Source: Ramazzottius varieornatus (lineage: Eukaryota; Tardigrada; Eutardigrada; Parachela; Ramazzottiidae). From it: a stretch of 64,000 bases of DNA. A program made the translations under genes and the position numbers. Below the pieces are notes generated by a model. It was not told the DNA's origin, searched no databases, and saw only the letters and a program-made list of their open reading frames with translations. The stretch covers positions 2,188,463 to 2,252,462 of the forward strand of contig BDGG01000006.1 in NCBI GenBank assembly GCA_001949185.1, in the 5' to 3' direction. This document shows positions 39,180-51,509 of the stretch, piece by piece (within the stretch, counting starts at the first letter, position 1; each line of letters starts with the position of its first letter).

Positions 39180-40271
39180 TTCGCTGCATAGTCTGGTTTA
39201 AGGAGACCATGTCTGGTCGGACGTAACGGTTAGAAACGTCGCTGTTCCATCTGCCCAAAGATTAGAGCTCCATGGAGCATCCGGCTTTAGAAGTCGTTGA
39301 AGCTGCTCCTATCCGGAAACTATGAGAGGTGAAACCATTTCCCAGAAATGATTGTAGCTCACGATTGACTCGTTGACGAGTTAGGTTGTATCCATCATGT
39401 GAGGTGAATAATGGAGTATGTTTGGCTGAAGATCTGACCAACATATAAGCGTGGAGCGCTTGTAGGGGGACAGGTATCCGTTCGGGTTTTTGTGAGATAA
39501 ATTGCCGGAGATGCGGTTTTGTGATGGGTTTTATCCCGCCGCAAACATATCTGGACGAAATCACGGGATATTTGTACATCATTCAGAACAAGGTTCGATT
39601 TGTCAGAACTTGTTTTCTTCGAACTGGTGTACTCAGACACACGTAGCATTCCGTAGAAGGCCATGGTGAAGGCCGACTAGAGCATTAGTTGGTCGTGACG
39701 AGCAATACGAGATGCGAATATGTCCAATTTGAGTTCTCGTACGTGGTCTATCGTTAAAGGTTTCCTCTTTTAGGTATCTGGACGGGTTTGGTTTGTCAGG
39801 CCTTTCAGCAACATCGTAAGGTACAGATCGTTCTTACAGGGATCCTGAAAACCGTTCTCTAGTTGTTCAGAACGCACGCCGGCTACATGAACTGTCGCTG
39901 TTTTCCCGCTTAGCCTTTCGCTATCTAACCATGAAACGAACCGTCTGACCGTTTGGCGATCCGTACGTAGATAGGGGAGACGATGACTCAAACAAAAAGA
40001 GCGAAATCGCTCAGATACATCTCGGTAGCCTCTTCTGGAAGCCTCTTTTCGCTAACCACCCGTTCACGTCAGAATCCGGCAAAGCCATCTTTTGACGAAA
40101 ACTCTGGTCATATTCCAACCAAAAGCGCACGTCGGGCTTTCGTGAAGCCAACCGCCGAATAATGCCACCATAGGCAAGGAATGGCATAGCCTTATCGGGG
40201 TAGTAATAGCTCCGATAAAGTGAGAAAGTCAAAAAAGCATCTTGCCACGAGGGCAAGTAAACGATCACCAA
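39180..40271 (-). mobile_element. Decayed tyrosine-recombinase element (Crypton/DIRS-like), no reverse transcriptase seen
   Basis: The N-terminal part (40271-40011) reads WQDAFLTFSLYRSYYYPDK, then FWLEYDQSFRQKMALPDSD. This DAF...YD-x-x-FR block commonly precedes tyrosine recombinases in invertebrate elements. The recombinase follows at 39991-39180: FYGMLRVSEYTS supplies the first catalytic arginine, GFTSHSFRIGAAS the H-x-x-R box, and SLGRWNSDVSNRYVRPD the final tyrosine. The coding line is broken by a stop after QTRPDT, a frame change around 39400-39580 and a TAA (GCSMEL-stop-SLGRW). DIRS and Ngaro elements would need about 2 kb of RT/RNase H, which is absent here, so a Crypton-like element or a deleted DIRS copy is more likely. 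The ends are undefined. Confidence 0.65.
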
Positions 40272-40327
40272 GTGGCTATACTAGGGTCACCGGGCTGTTT
40301 GCGTTTGAGATTTTCGGGCATGTTTTT

Positions 40328-40371
40328 TTTGGTTACCGATAGCTCAAACGCAATAGCTATCGGTAACCAAA
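40328..40371. repeat. Perfect hairpin, 17-bp arms and 10-base loop
   Basis: TTTGGTTACCGATAGCT (40328-40344) and its exact reverse complement (40355-40371) are separated by CAAACGCAAT. It lies just upstream of the tyrosine-recombinase remnant on its coding strand and may be part of that element's terminal or regulatory sequence. Confidence 0.75.
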
Positions 40372-40679
40372 TCTTGGAAAACAACGTAGGCTGATTTTTG
40401 TCGAAGCAACTTGTCGACAGTGGCTGTAACTGGGGGACAGCTGAAGTGAGTTGAGGGACGTAGGTGAGGTAGGTGAGGCAAGGTTTTGGTTGCGGTACGG
40501 CGGGATAGGCGAAGGGACCCGGGAGACCGAGTACGTTGGTGAGGGGGAGCGTACCTGACGTTGGAGAGCTTGGTTAGTAGCTTCAAGTCGTTGCACGTTA
40601 CGGAGTAAAGAGGCGACATCTTCTGGCGTGGGACATAGCGTATTGATAGGCAACCGCCTGTTATCGAAGCTTTGCTCTG

Positions 40680-42195
40680 GATAGACAGGACCAAGACCAG
40701 CCGCACGGTTATCCGGGGCCCGCTGTGTTGAAAAAGCTTCGTTCCCTGCTCGGCCTGCTTGCGCACCTCAACCTCGACGATCGAAAGCTTGCTCCACGTG
40801 TTCCGAAGGTCCGTCTTGGAAGCAACGTCCAGTTTGACCAGCGGAACTTTCACGCCCGTCCTTCACTTGGTCACTTTCCCGTCTTCCTGGTTGTTGCTGC
40901 ATGGGATGAGTCTCCAGTCCGCTTGCCAGTCTTCCGGTTCCACTTCCAGGCATACGGGAACCGCTTTCCACTGTTCTAGCGTTGATCTGTCGTTCCTGTC
41001 GGTCGAAGGCCGGGAAAAACTCCAGAGCGCGATCCACACTGACTGCGCGCGGGACGACTTTCAGTGCCGAACGAAGTCTTTTGGCGAGAGGTATCTCCGG
41101 GGACGCGGGACGACTTTCACCTGTCGGCGTTAACTCTCTTTATAGTACTTCAGTCAAGAGGCATATTCCGCATATCCATCAAGCATGAGGATATGTGGGG
41201 ACCAAAGCCACTATTCTTGAAAAACGAGACTTTGGAAATTCACGACGAAGTTCAACAAACGTCCGTGTGGCCAGTTAAAAAGAACAAACCAAGTCTGGGG
41301 GAGTCACTCCAGAAGCAGAAGCAGAATCGAATGTTGTACGACATCGACCCGTAGATCAGCTCACTGAAAGTTTGGGTGGTTTGGTTCTCGAAAGTAATTT
41401 TACTCATGTTTTTCCTTCCTTCCTTCCGAAAAATATTGCTCGCTTCACGTTAAAGTCAACCTCGCTACCCAAACAAAATTCGACACCATTTCCGGATGTC
41501 TCGTTTTTTTTTCCAGTACTGTACCATAATTATCTTTTATTCTTCATCCGAACTGACAGATCAGTCTTTTCCTACGTCGGTTGTTTCAGTTTCATTTCAT
41601 TTTTACTAGTATTCAACTTATTTCAGCTGGTCTACAACATATCGATACAAGCGAAACTGTCCGTCGGACAACGCGAAAAATAAATAATGTCAGTAACGTA
41701 TCCCAAAGGGAAACTTTTAGGCGATAAACCAATGTACATTGGATATTCTATAGTTGAGAGCAAGTACAAATAGTAGTGTTTTCTGGCCAAACAGGAAGTC
41801 TTTCCCGACACCTTCCCTCATCCAGCATCGGCAAGCGAGGAAGAAACATACACCATTCGAGCCATATCCATCGACATCCAGCTCTCCAATACTCGGAATG
41901 CATCGTAAAGCGAGAGAACACAAAGAGAAACAGAGAAACACAAGAGGGGATAAAACATCAAATGAGAACAGGTTCCGCCACAACAGTTTTTCGCAAAGCT
42001 GTCGAAACAAACCATAGTATAAAATTCGCGTTTCATGAACGGAAGCCTTATCTGACAGAGAGAAAGAATACCAACAACTTTTTTGCATACTGCCCGCGAA
42101 ATATTATTTCCTTTTTGTCAGAGAGAGAATCAGGTGACGAAAAACAGAAGGAAGAAAAAACTTTCGTATCTAAAGACGCCAAGGAAGCACAGAGT
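40680..42195. other. Intergenic, includes probable 3' UTR of the Mastermind-like gene
   Basis: No coding exon is supported. Frames at 40725-41354 are open but show no family pattern. A short direct repeat CGCGGGACGACTTTCA occurs twice (about 41047 and 41105). On the minus strand a possible AATAAA lies near 41535-41541, about 650 bases beyond the Mastermind stop, and would give a 3' UTR of that length. Confidence 0.35.
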
Positions 42196-45100
42196 TTAGG
42201 ACCAGCCTGCATTGTACCCATCCTGTGGGTTCTGATAGACTACTGAGTGTTGTTCATAGGGGTTCTGCACTTGCATCTGTTGATGCTGTTGCTGTTGGGC
42301 ATAGAAGCTCTGCTGCTGTTGTTGCTGCTGCTGCTGCTGCATGAGGGTACTTGAGTTGGGTGCAGTGACAAAGTGCGTTGGCTGTTGAGGTGTCGTGGCG
42401 TACGGACTGGCTGCGGTCGGTCGATAGCCGGCCATCTGTCTCATGGCCGCTTGATGTTCCATTGCACTGCTCGCAAGAGGAACAGGATTGTTGTAGGCCT
42501 GTTGAGTAGCAGCTGGGTAGTACATCTTGCTAGCTGGCTGTTGGGGCATCATGGCTGTCCGGTACTGAGGACGACCGGGGTAGCCGTTGACGTTGACAGG
42601 GTACGGTGAGGAAGCGAAGCGCGCGGAGGCTTGTTGAGACTGTTGTGCGAGGTGAGCTTGGTGTTGAGCTAGTTGGGCTGCTGATGGTGCAGCGTAACCT
42701 TGAGGAACGAGACCGGCTGCAAGGAAAAGAAAAAGTGAGAAAACTGGTTACGTGGACGGAGAGACGTCTTTCGAGGTGACTGACGCAAGGTCGTGTGCGA
42801 GATGAGGTCTTCAAGGGAAAAAAAGCTTACTAGTTCATCATGTCATGGACAAACAAAAAACTTGTAGCAGTTCGTATCGACGATTCCGATGGGGAGAAAA
42901 GCTTCATCAAACGTCAGAAAACACCGTAGAAAATCCAAATACCCCGATAGTAGAGAACGTGTCGTGCCCAAGCGAAATGACTAACTCCAAAATTTAGAAA
43001 ATCGTCAAAAATGGTCGTAAAAGACAATGGATGTCTTTTGTTCTGTTGTACCAGTCTTTGTAAAATAGAATGCCAAAAGGGAGCTTGGCGAGTGGACTCG
43101 AAAAAATCGTTTTCGTACGCGGCACACGGCTCTGATCGCTAACACTAAAAGTGTGCGCCACTTGGGTAAGATAATCTTGTCGTATTCTTCAAGTGGCGCA
43201 CACCTTCAGCCAATACCGAGAAGAGAGTGCGCCACTTGGCAAACAATCGTCTGGCGCCTTTTTGCCGAGCTCTAGATTCGCGAATCACCAAAATGCTGTC
43301 CTCGGGATTCTCGGACTAGAGTAAAAGACGCTTTTTCAACTTGAATTAATTCACCTGGTTCCATACCTGGCTGGTAAACCACTTTCGAACCGGGAGCATG
43401 TCCGTGCGGTTGCATGGACTGTGGTGGTACCCCATAGCCCGCCGGGACCTCGGCGCCACTCTGCTGCATAGCCTGTAAACTCTGCATGCTCTGCATACCG
43501 TTCATCTGTTTGAGCTGTGCCGGATGATATCCACCGGTCATACCACTTTGTGCTGCCATGCCATCAGGCGTGGTCTGCCAGCGGCCAGTCCCCATGGCGC
43601 CCGGCGAACTCCGCTGTTGCTGCTGCTGCTGCATGAGGCCGTTGTACGGAACCTGTTGATGAGGCGTCATTTGGCCGATGCGACCATAAGCTCCCTGCTG
43701 TGCTTGCTGCTGGAAGACGGTGGCCTCCACCGGGGAAGACCCAAAGGTGGTAACCATGTCGGGGTGACCACCGGAGGAAGCGAAGGGCGAAACGGCTTTG
43801 GGCATATACTGTCGTTGCTGCTGCTGCATCTGTGCCTGTTGGGCCATGAGTTTGTTGTGTTGAAAGACGGCCTGTTCTTGCTTTTCGGCACTGCTGAGGT
43901 TTGGTCCGCCATTGGGGAAGAAGGTGTTACGTGAGGCAGCGGTGAAGTCCCGCAGCTGCTGCTGCTGCTGACTTGGCGCTTGCTGACTGGCAAAAGTGCT
44001 TCCTGGTGGCAGAACCTCAGCTGACGTGAAACCTGTCACAGAAACAGAAACACACGCAAATTGTAGAGACGTAAACAAATTTCACTTCAAGTGTTGTGTC
44101 ATTGTCCAAGGTTCACAAAGGCTCAATAGCAAATGCCTGCTGTTCAGCACAAAGGAAACCAATATAAACGTAACACTACCAACAACAAACCTAATCCCCC
44201 ACACTGATACCTATTCCAACCTCTTCCACCTTGCGAAAACTGAAACTTCCTCTTTGCACAACTTTTCGCAATCATATGGCGCCAAGGGGAAGAAACTCGT
44301 CCTGATGATTTTCTCAACTGGCGCACACTTCCAGCCAACCAGACCGAAACCGTGCGCCACTTGGTAAATCCAACTCTGACTGTTTGCCCAACTGGCGCAC
44401 GTTTTCAGTGTTAGGGGCTGAAAGCTTGCGCTACTCAGAAAAGCGATCTTGTCGAGTTCGTTTGCCGAGCTCCCAAATTTTGAAAAATGTGTATTTACTT
44501 GTCACTGCGTCTGAATTTGGCAGTTTCAATGTGATCAATGTATTTGAAGGCGTGTGTTTTACCGTTTTGATTTATTTCGTCGAGGAGAGGTGTGCTAGGA
44601 AGACTTTCGTGTTTGAGGGAGGAGGAGCTGTCGCGACCACCGCTGGCTGGGGTTCCAGCGGCGGTGCCCGGAGGCCCGAAGGGTACGGCTTGTGGGGGAG
44701 AGTTGTAGGCATCGAGAGCGTCCACTTCTTTGGCCAGGTTGCCCGTCAGTTGATCACTAATCTGCTGGAGCATGTCCCCCACATCGAAGTTGCCTTCGGG
44801 GTCGTCGCCGGAGAAGAGGTCGTCTATCGAGCCGAGGCCGGCAAAGTCAGGGAAGTCTTGGCCGAACTGACTAAGGCTGCCGTTCAAGTCGATGTTGCTT
44901 TGCGGATCGGAGGAAGACAGGCTGGGAAGGTCGTGCTCGAGGCTCTGATCGGTCTTGATGGCCGGGGACGACTGTTGCTGAAGATGCTGCTGCTGCTGTT
45001 GTTGTTGCTGCTGCTTCATGTACGTTAAGGCGTTGAGATTCTCGTCGTTGATAACGCTCACCGGTAGGACGTCGAGTTTCTGTAAACAGAAAAAGATCAT

Positions 45101-45971
45101 TTTGAGCCATCGTCGTCTCTTCGTTCATCATCTCGTACGATGCCTCGGACAAACGACAGAACCGGTTTCTGAGCCAGTTCTGACTCGAGCAGAGACAGGT
45201 TAGCACACGACCTGCTGCAGCGCGTTGCACTGACCATAAGCCCCAGCGGCTCAATGCAAAAGTCACAGCAACGTCAGTCAACCGGTTATTCTGGTACGCT
45301 GAGACGTGCACCTGCATACACCACACACAAGCACCAGTTCCATCGCGCACATGCAAACATTTCACCACGTCACGCATATGCGTACGCCGAACAATGTTAT
45401 GTCCCTGAGACGTGCACCTGCATACAGGTCGTAGTTTTTCTGCACCACTGTAATTCGGTCATTTTCAAAGCAAAAGAACAAACCTTGGAGCTCTTGTCAC
45501 TTTTTTCCTTTTTGGACTTTTTCTTGGTGCCTTCCAGGAACTTTTTGCGCAGAGGTTCAGTCTCCATGATCTCTTTCCTGTATTCACCTTGAGCGAATTC
45601 GATATAGTGTTCCTTTTTGTGTTCGCTGTGCTTCTTGAACGTCCCGACGCGCCGTTTGAAGCGATCCAGGCTCTTCTTCTGGTTGGGCAAGACTGCCATC
45701 TTGGCGGCGATACAGTTGAGGTAGGGCTCCGTGGAAGGCACCATCAGGTGCTGGGTCTCCGTTTCACAGACTGTAACACAGAAAAAGAGCACAGGTTACG
45801 CGTTAAGTAGCCAGCAGGAGAAAAAATCCGTCTCCGATGGAAGATGATTACAGTGACACGATAACTCTGTTTACACTTGACACAATTATCGCATCACAAC
45901 AAGCGCTTTTCCTTTCCTTCCGTAGCACCTCGTCATCTTGACTTACCATTATCCATGTCAAAACCATGCAT
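42196..45971 (-). CDS. mam: Mastermind-like Notch co-activator, five exons, glutamine-rich
   Basis: Exons on the minus strand are 45971-45947, 45770-45484, 45079-44563, 44032-43355 and 42716-42196. All junctions are GT-AG and in phase, giving 675 residues. Residues about 42-100 (SLDRFKRRVGTFKKH ... ETEPLRKKFLEGTKKKSKKEK) match the MamL basic helix that clamps the Notch intracellular domain on CSL/Su(H). A polyQ tract at about 127-140, an acidic activation-type region (SIDDLFSGDDPEGNFDVGDM) and long Q/M/P-rich low-complexity sequence to GYNAGWS complete it. This is the usual Mastermind composition; the protein is shorter than fly or human relatives. The start at MHGFDMDN is inferred: it is the first ATG in an open frame that begins after a stop, and a later ATG (45744 or 45699) or an upstream exon is possible. 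Introns three and four carry related inverted repeats. Identity rests mainly on the N-terminal helix. Confidence 0.75.
43135..43260. repeat. Three-part GTGCGCCACTTGG repeat in intron four of the Mastermind-like gene
   Basis: GTGTGCGCCACTTG (43151-43164) and its exact reverse complement (43190-43203) form a 14-bp hairpin with a 25-base loop. A third copy of the motif lies at 43227-43239. A related unit in the opposite orientation lies at 44315-44420. Confidence 0.7.
44315..44420. repeat. Inverted relative of the 43135-43260 repeat, in intron three of the Mastermind-like gene
   Basis: Motif copies occur at 44317-44326 (CTGGCGCAC, reverse), 44352-44364 (GTGCGCCACTTGG) and 44388-44400 (CCAACTGGCGCAC, reverse, one mismatch). 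Flanking words (CAGCCAA..CCGA and AGTGTTAG) also match the other unit when it is reversed, so this is a copy of one repeat family of about 110 bp rather than a chance motif. Confidence 0.65.
45300..45428. repeat. 21-bp direct repeat in the Mastermind-like gene, intron two
   Basis: TGAGACGTGCACCTGCATAC followed by A occurs at about 45300-45320 and again at about 45408-45428. The copies are identical. The function is unknown. Confidence 0.6.
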
Positions 45972-48900
45972 TGGGAAGCACGTCAGGCAGATGTCACCTT
46001 GTACTATCTCAGAACTTTAATCATCGTGGAGGAATGTCCGAATATTTTTGCAACAAAAATAAATCCGCTGTAATCGTCACGATCAATCAACAATCGAACG
46101 ATAGCTACGGCTTGGGGAGATGATCAAGCAGGCAATCAAGAATCAATGGGGAAGACTGGCCTGTGGCACTTTGACGTGGGAGAACCGTAGGAAAAAGGCA
46201 GGGAGCCAAGACCCAGGTCAAGCTGCGCAGTGCGCACAAACGCTGGCAGCGCGCACTGGCGTTTCGCTACGATCGCAAGTGGTCAAGCGCGGTTAATTGA
46301 AATCGAGGATAAACAAGGCTCGACATGGAGCTTGAGCTGGAAGTGATGTTTGGGAACAAACGCCAATGTGATATAGTCCACAATACACAAATATCGATAA
46401 TTTGAGGCAGCAATCATCGGCTACACACACGACATGAGCCAAGCGCTGTGATCGCACTACAGTAAGCATAATATTCTCTAAGTTAACTCTCAACATTTTG
46501 ACGGTGAATACATGTCGAGCAACTTAGCCTGTGAGTAAGGCGCCATTGCGGGGACAGACAGGCCAGATTACGCTACTCGTAAAAATATGGAAAATGTACC
46601 AGTCTCTGGCGTTGTGGCTAAATAAAACCGACCGAGTGGCGTAGCAGTCTTGCTACTTTACTTCTCTCGTTGTCATACTCTGTCTCTTGCTCTTTATTTC
46701 CCACCCAAGCTAACTTTGCCTGCCCGTTTGCCGTACGCGCGGGCCGCGTGAGTATATTATGCTTGTTAGTAGTGGTTAGTTGGTGCAGTTCGCAACTCTC
46801 TTCAAGCCTGCTGGTATGCAATGCTGAAGTGTACCGAGGTGATCGAGAGCAGCGCTTTAGCGCCCAGTCCAATCCAATCACAGTCTTCAATGCCGTTCAT
46901 AGCTATAATGACACACAACACTGTCGACAGAAGGCAAAGGCAGGACATCCAACCATTGACCTCTTTTTGATACCGTACAGACATGCCTACAGCAGCGGCA
47001 GATTTCTACGATCTGTGTACAGTGCTAACCCTCTAGTATGGCCCACGTTACCCAGAGCCTCGCCTACTGGTTGGTTACGCTTCATTGTAGGCTTGAGTAG
47101 TCCTACGTGTACGCTGACGCACTGACCTAGCCTCAATTACTTGGTCCTTCGAGTTTCGCGAATGGTACCTACTGTACCGGGAAGTACACTGAATCAAAGT
47201 TATGTCTTTGTTCCGGGATCATGAGTCCCAAGGTCCAGCCAGAACTGAAAGGACGGGGACCCAACGTATCTGCCAATGCGTATCTTCGGAACGCGGGGAC
47301 CCACTCATGGTTCCTGGGGGACCGTCCGAGACTCAACTCGAGTTTGTTGAAGTTCTTCGGGTACACGGTCTGTTGCTTGCCAAATGAATATGGGGACACT
47401 GAACCTAATGTTCTGGAGCCTAGAATCGTAATACTGATACTCGGGATGTATCCTACCGTATCTGACCATTTCATGGTGGAAACTCCGACAGTGCGGACTT
47501 AGTACTGCGTTAGCGCTGCGTAATAGGCTTTGAGGTCCTACAGTGTGTCAGCGTAAGGACTTTTAAGAGGCTTACTGATCATTGTATCTGTGATCGCCAA
47601 AATGAATAAATATGGTGGTAACGATGATTTCTCTGTATGGGCCTCTTTGTTAGAGCGAACTCCCCTCTTCACACAGTTACAGTCACACTCACAAGTCAAA
47701 CAGTTCCGCACCCGCCGCTGTCTGCGTCTGACTGGTGCTGCTGAGAAACAAGTGACGCACACAAGTACCCGGAGCTAGCTAAGTTAGCTCGGAGTCAGAG
47801 ATAGATAAACTAGCCGGTGCCGCGAAAAGTACACTGCTTGTAATGGCATTCCAGGCCTTTCTCGCCATCAGTTTTAGTTTGTCTCGCTGGCTGTTGCATG
47901 AGGAGGCTCGATTAGCTAGCTAGCTACGAGATAGAACAAGACTCTTGTGAAGAGATGTATAAAATATTTAGCGATATGACTGCAGTTAAGTTCATCGCTG
48001 CTGCTGTACCGTAGGGTGTACGAGCGAACGATAAGTCGAAAGCATGGCGTCGATGAAGTCGACAATCATGATGGAAGCTGCCCTGGGCCTTCGTCTAAAG
48101 CTCATGATTTCGCGCAGCGCTCTTGCGGCAGGTATACATACGTTACCACGTAACAGCCCATCACGAGATGGCTTTCGCAGTAGCAACAACAAGTCAGCAT
48201 TACGGAAAAAGTCTGTTCGCTACACTGCGGGATTTTGCCTCTGCGTCAGCAGGTCGCTGCTGATTTTTCGCTGAATAGAGCTTAATCGGGGAACCCTGGA
48301 AAGATGAGACAGCCAAAACATCCGATGAACTAGGTACGAAAGTACGTCATTGCAGGAAAGTTGACTAACAGGTTCTTAGCAGGTGATAACAGAACGCTGT
48401 TAGCCGGTGGTCACTACGCCTGGGTTTTACCACGTACACGGCATTGGTCATATGCAGTATCATCACTCGAGTGTACACTGTATATGCTCGAGATGGCTAC
48501 ATCTCGAAAGAATACAGGTGGGCTTCAGACACAATCAGACTTTCGACACATCGAAGTAAGACGTTCAATAGCGGTGCCATGGATAAGGAAAACAATTGCA
48601 ATGAGATCTCGCACAGACTTTCGGAACGCGCCCGATGAACCAGAACCGGTACACATGCTCGAATAGCAGGCCACACTGGGCGTAGAACTTTTCGAACAAC
48701 CCCTCGCATGACAGATGAACAACGACTTACGTCATGCCACTTTATTACAATTTTTATTGTCGGGGCCGCGTCAACCCGAAAACAAGCGGACAATTAGAAT
48801 TGCCAACGAGATGGAAGTGACGCTCGCCGGTAAGCTGCAGGAGCTTTTGTGGACCAGGAGCCATGTATAGCAGTGTATCCACCTGTGAATCCACAAGAGT

Positions 48901-50697
48901 GAAAGCCGTAAAATTGACTGAAAAACGTCAGCTTTGAGCGTTTCGCAAAACATTCGCATTATCATGTGATGTTGTTGTCGTCCTGAATACCGCCGTCAAA
49001 GCCTTCAAGTCTTCAACGAAGTCACGTTTGCTACTTCGCTGCAAGCCTCAGTGCGGCACTCGACAATTTGAAAATTTCTGTTGAAAGTAAACTGACAAGG
49101 AATTACGGATAATGGTTAATGGATATTTTTGAGCAAGACAAGTAGCTACTAATAGTGCTAATAATTTCCAGCGGGTATTTAGTCGCAGTTAGCGGTACAG
49201 GGAACTGCTCTGCCACACACTTGATAAATTCTTTCCTCAATCTTTATTGCGGCTGGCACAGTTCGCGAACTGTCGTCGAAGGCTCGACTAGTGGTTCTTG
49301 GCAGTGTTCTGCCGTGACAGAAACACATCAACACGCCATAAATGAATTGTCGCGATCCACGGCAAATATGACATTAATCATCACATACTCAGCACGGTAC
49401 CTTTATGACGTAATGTTAATAGTTTAAGGCCCGTTATGCATAACGATCCTCTTGATTCAGAGGTCTTGTTCTCCCTGATAAATGATTCCAGCAGGGAAAT
49501 GAAGGACTAACCGTCCGTTAGTTGATAGTGGGACAGATTAGCTGTCAATAGATCCCGCTTCAGAAAAAATAATTATTGAATTTTGTCATATTGTTGTCGG
49601 TGATTATGCCACAGTCTGATCAAACACTGACCGTACTTTCGTCTGTTTCGAAGAACTGTTGTTGCGATGGTGGAAAGTGTGATCCTCGTGGCGCCCTCTA
49701 CGAACCACGACTGTGTTGATCGGCGACCCAGCTGTCGCGATCGTCAGCGCTTATTTTCGTCTGGGACTCAAAAGATGCTTGAAAACGACTTGTTTGCCAC
49801 GAGCAATTAAACCTGGGAAGGTGCCTTGATGCAGCGATTACTCTGGTGGTTTGTGTCGGTGTCACGAAACGGCTCTAGCTATTCTGCGTACTGCTCCAGA
49901 TAAAAGTGAAAAATACCCTCTTGTTTACATGTAGCGTCATGATGGATTTCTGAGAAGGCATATATCGTTCCGCGGACGCCATTGTGGCTAAAAAGTGCCT
50001 AACTGGATGAAAAGTAGGAGGCAAGGGACTTGCGCGCTTCCTTTTGCTCCTGTCTAGCCCCGGCTCCTTCTGTATCGACACCAACGTCAGCAAGACAAAG
50101 GCGTAAAACGGACCGTAAGTAGCTTATCGATTTCCGTTTCTTGGGAAAGTGATGCCCGTATTTCCATTGATTTTGCTCCGCAGTTTGTAGACCGCAAACG
50201 TTGTGGTATAGTCAGGGAACTTCGCTGCTCAGCTGCTCTCTTTGTTTCGTTGGCGGAATGTTTATGAGTGTGAATCTTTAAACGAGCTACGGTCCTCCGG
50301 ACGAGGTCGCCTGCAAGCTTCAAAGGCGACACAGTTAGGAATCAATCAATACCACGGATTTCCTTGATTACGCGCATCAACACAATGCGATAAGCGCGTC
50401 ATGCACCTACATGCATGCGCCCCTTTGGACTTTGGACTACCATGCGCACAGGACCTTAGTGCGTAACTGGACCAAAATTCTCCATTTGCTTGACCCGTTT
50501 TGACTTTGATTGATTCAATAGTAGACCGAGCGGCACTCATGCAGCGCAGGCTGGTAGTCATGGCCGGTTGATTTGGCTTGAGCTGTCATCCACAAAACCG
50601 AACAGCTGATAGAAAACGCAGATCACTTTTCCCTCTGCATCCATCTTCCCATATATTTATCTCATCCCTTCTATTTCTTTATAGAATCTCGGGGACC
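45972..50697. other. 4.7 kb between the divergent Mastermind-like and MAPR genes; no supported coding exon
   Basis: Frames are short and none shows a domain. The stretch should hold both promoters and any 5' UTR exons. The frame at 47221-47499 (start MSPKVQPELKG) is open for 92 codons but has no recognisable pattern. No RNA gene or clear transposon was seen. Confidence 0.4.
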
Positions 50698-51509
50698 ATG
50701 GACCAAGAAGTCAAGGAAAACGTTGTGACGGAGAAAGTCGTCGTTGCTGACAACTCCACGATCGTCGAATCTGGAGCCTCGGAAGGGGGATTGTATGGCA
50801 TCGTCCAGGATATCGTTCAAAACCCACTCAATCTCATTCTGCTGTCCATCTGTTTCTACCTCCTGTGGAAGATCATTCAAGAGCGGTTCCTGAAGAAAGA
50901 AGCGCCCGTTCCTAAACGTTCTCCTCCACTGCCTAAGCTGCCCAAGCGAGATTTTACTCTGGCCGAACTTCGCTCATACGACGGAACTGCCTCTTCCCCA
51001 GATGGTCGCATTTTGGTGGCCATTAACGGCAAAGTTTTCGACGTTACTCGTGGGAAAAGCTTCTATGGACCAGGTAGGCCTTGCCTGTTTGTATGAGACA
51101 TTATTTCTAATTTCTTCTGAGTTTCAGGTGGCGCGTATGACAATCTGGCCGGACACGATGCTTCTCGTGCCTTAGCGACATTCGCCCTGGGACCTGATGC
51201 TTTCCGTGACACCTACGACGACTTATCCGACCTGACCATTGACCAGATGAACACCATGAAGGACTGGGAAGCTCAATTTCAAGGTACGTTTACCTCTCAC
51301 AGATTGCGAAACTGTTCTGACGGACTTGTTTCACAGACAAGTACGATTTGGTCGGTCGTCTCCTTCGACCTGGTGAAGCTCCGCACGATTACGCTATCGA
51401 CGACGAAGAAGAAAGCTCCAATGGCCCTTCCACTGGTACCTCCACTCCTGCTCGCGTTGATTCGAAAAGTGAAATTGTCACATCGATCGAGACCAAGAAG
51501 ATCAAGTGA
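50698..51509 (+). CDS. Membrane-associated progesterone receptor component (MAPR/PGRMC), three exons
   Basis: Exons 50698-51073, 51128-51283 and 51337-51509 join in phase to 234 residues. An acidic N-terminus is followed by a transmembrane helix at about 43-61 (PLNLILLSICFYLLWKII) and a cytochrome-b5-like domain from about 85 (RDFTLAELRSYDG ... ILVAINGKVFDVTRG). The junction of exons one and two restores FYGPGGAYDNLAGHDASRAL, the MAPR signature. Its tyrosines (residues 123 and 129) include the one that ligates haem in PGRMC1. The tail is Ser/Thr/Lys-rich and ends TKKIK. Family members sit in the ER and other membranes, bind haem and support cytochrome P450 and sterol metabolism. An in-frame upstream ATG at 50578 exists, but the CC-ATG-G context at 50698 and the family start favour this one. 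Confidence 0.93.

Noticed and set aside
42311-42343. CTG microsatellite expansion
   Set aside because: It lies in a coding exon as interrupted CAG/CAA codons for polyglutamine, normal for Mastermind; no evidence of expansion.
43524-43934. Plus-strand frames opposite the Q-rich exons (also 44384-45028)
   Set aside because: Leu/Ser-rich products of reversed CAG codons, hence shadows of the Mastermind-like exons.
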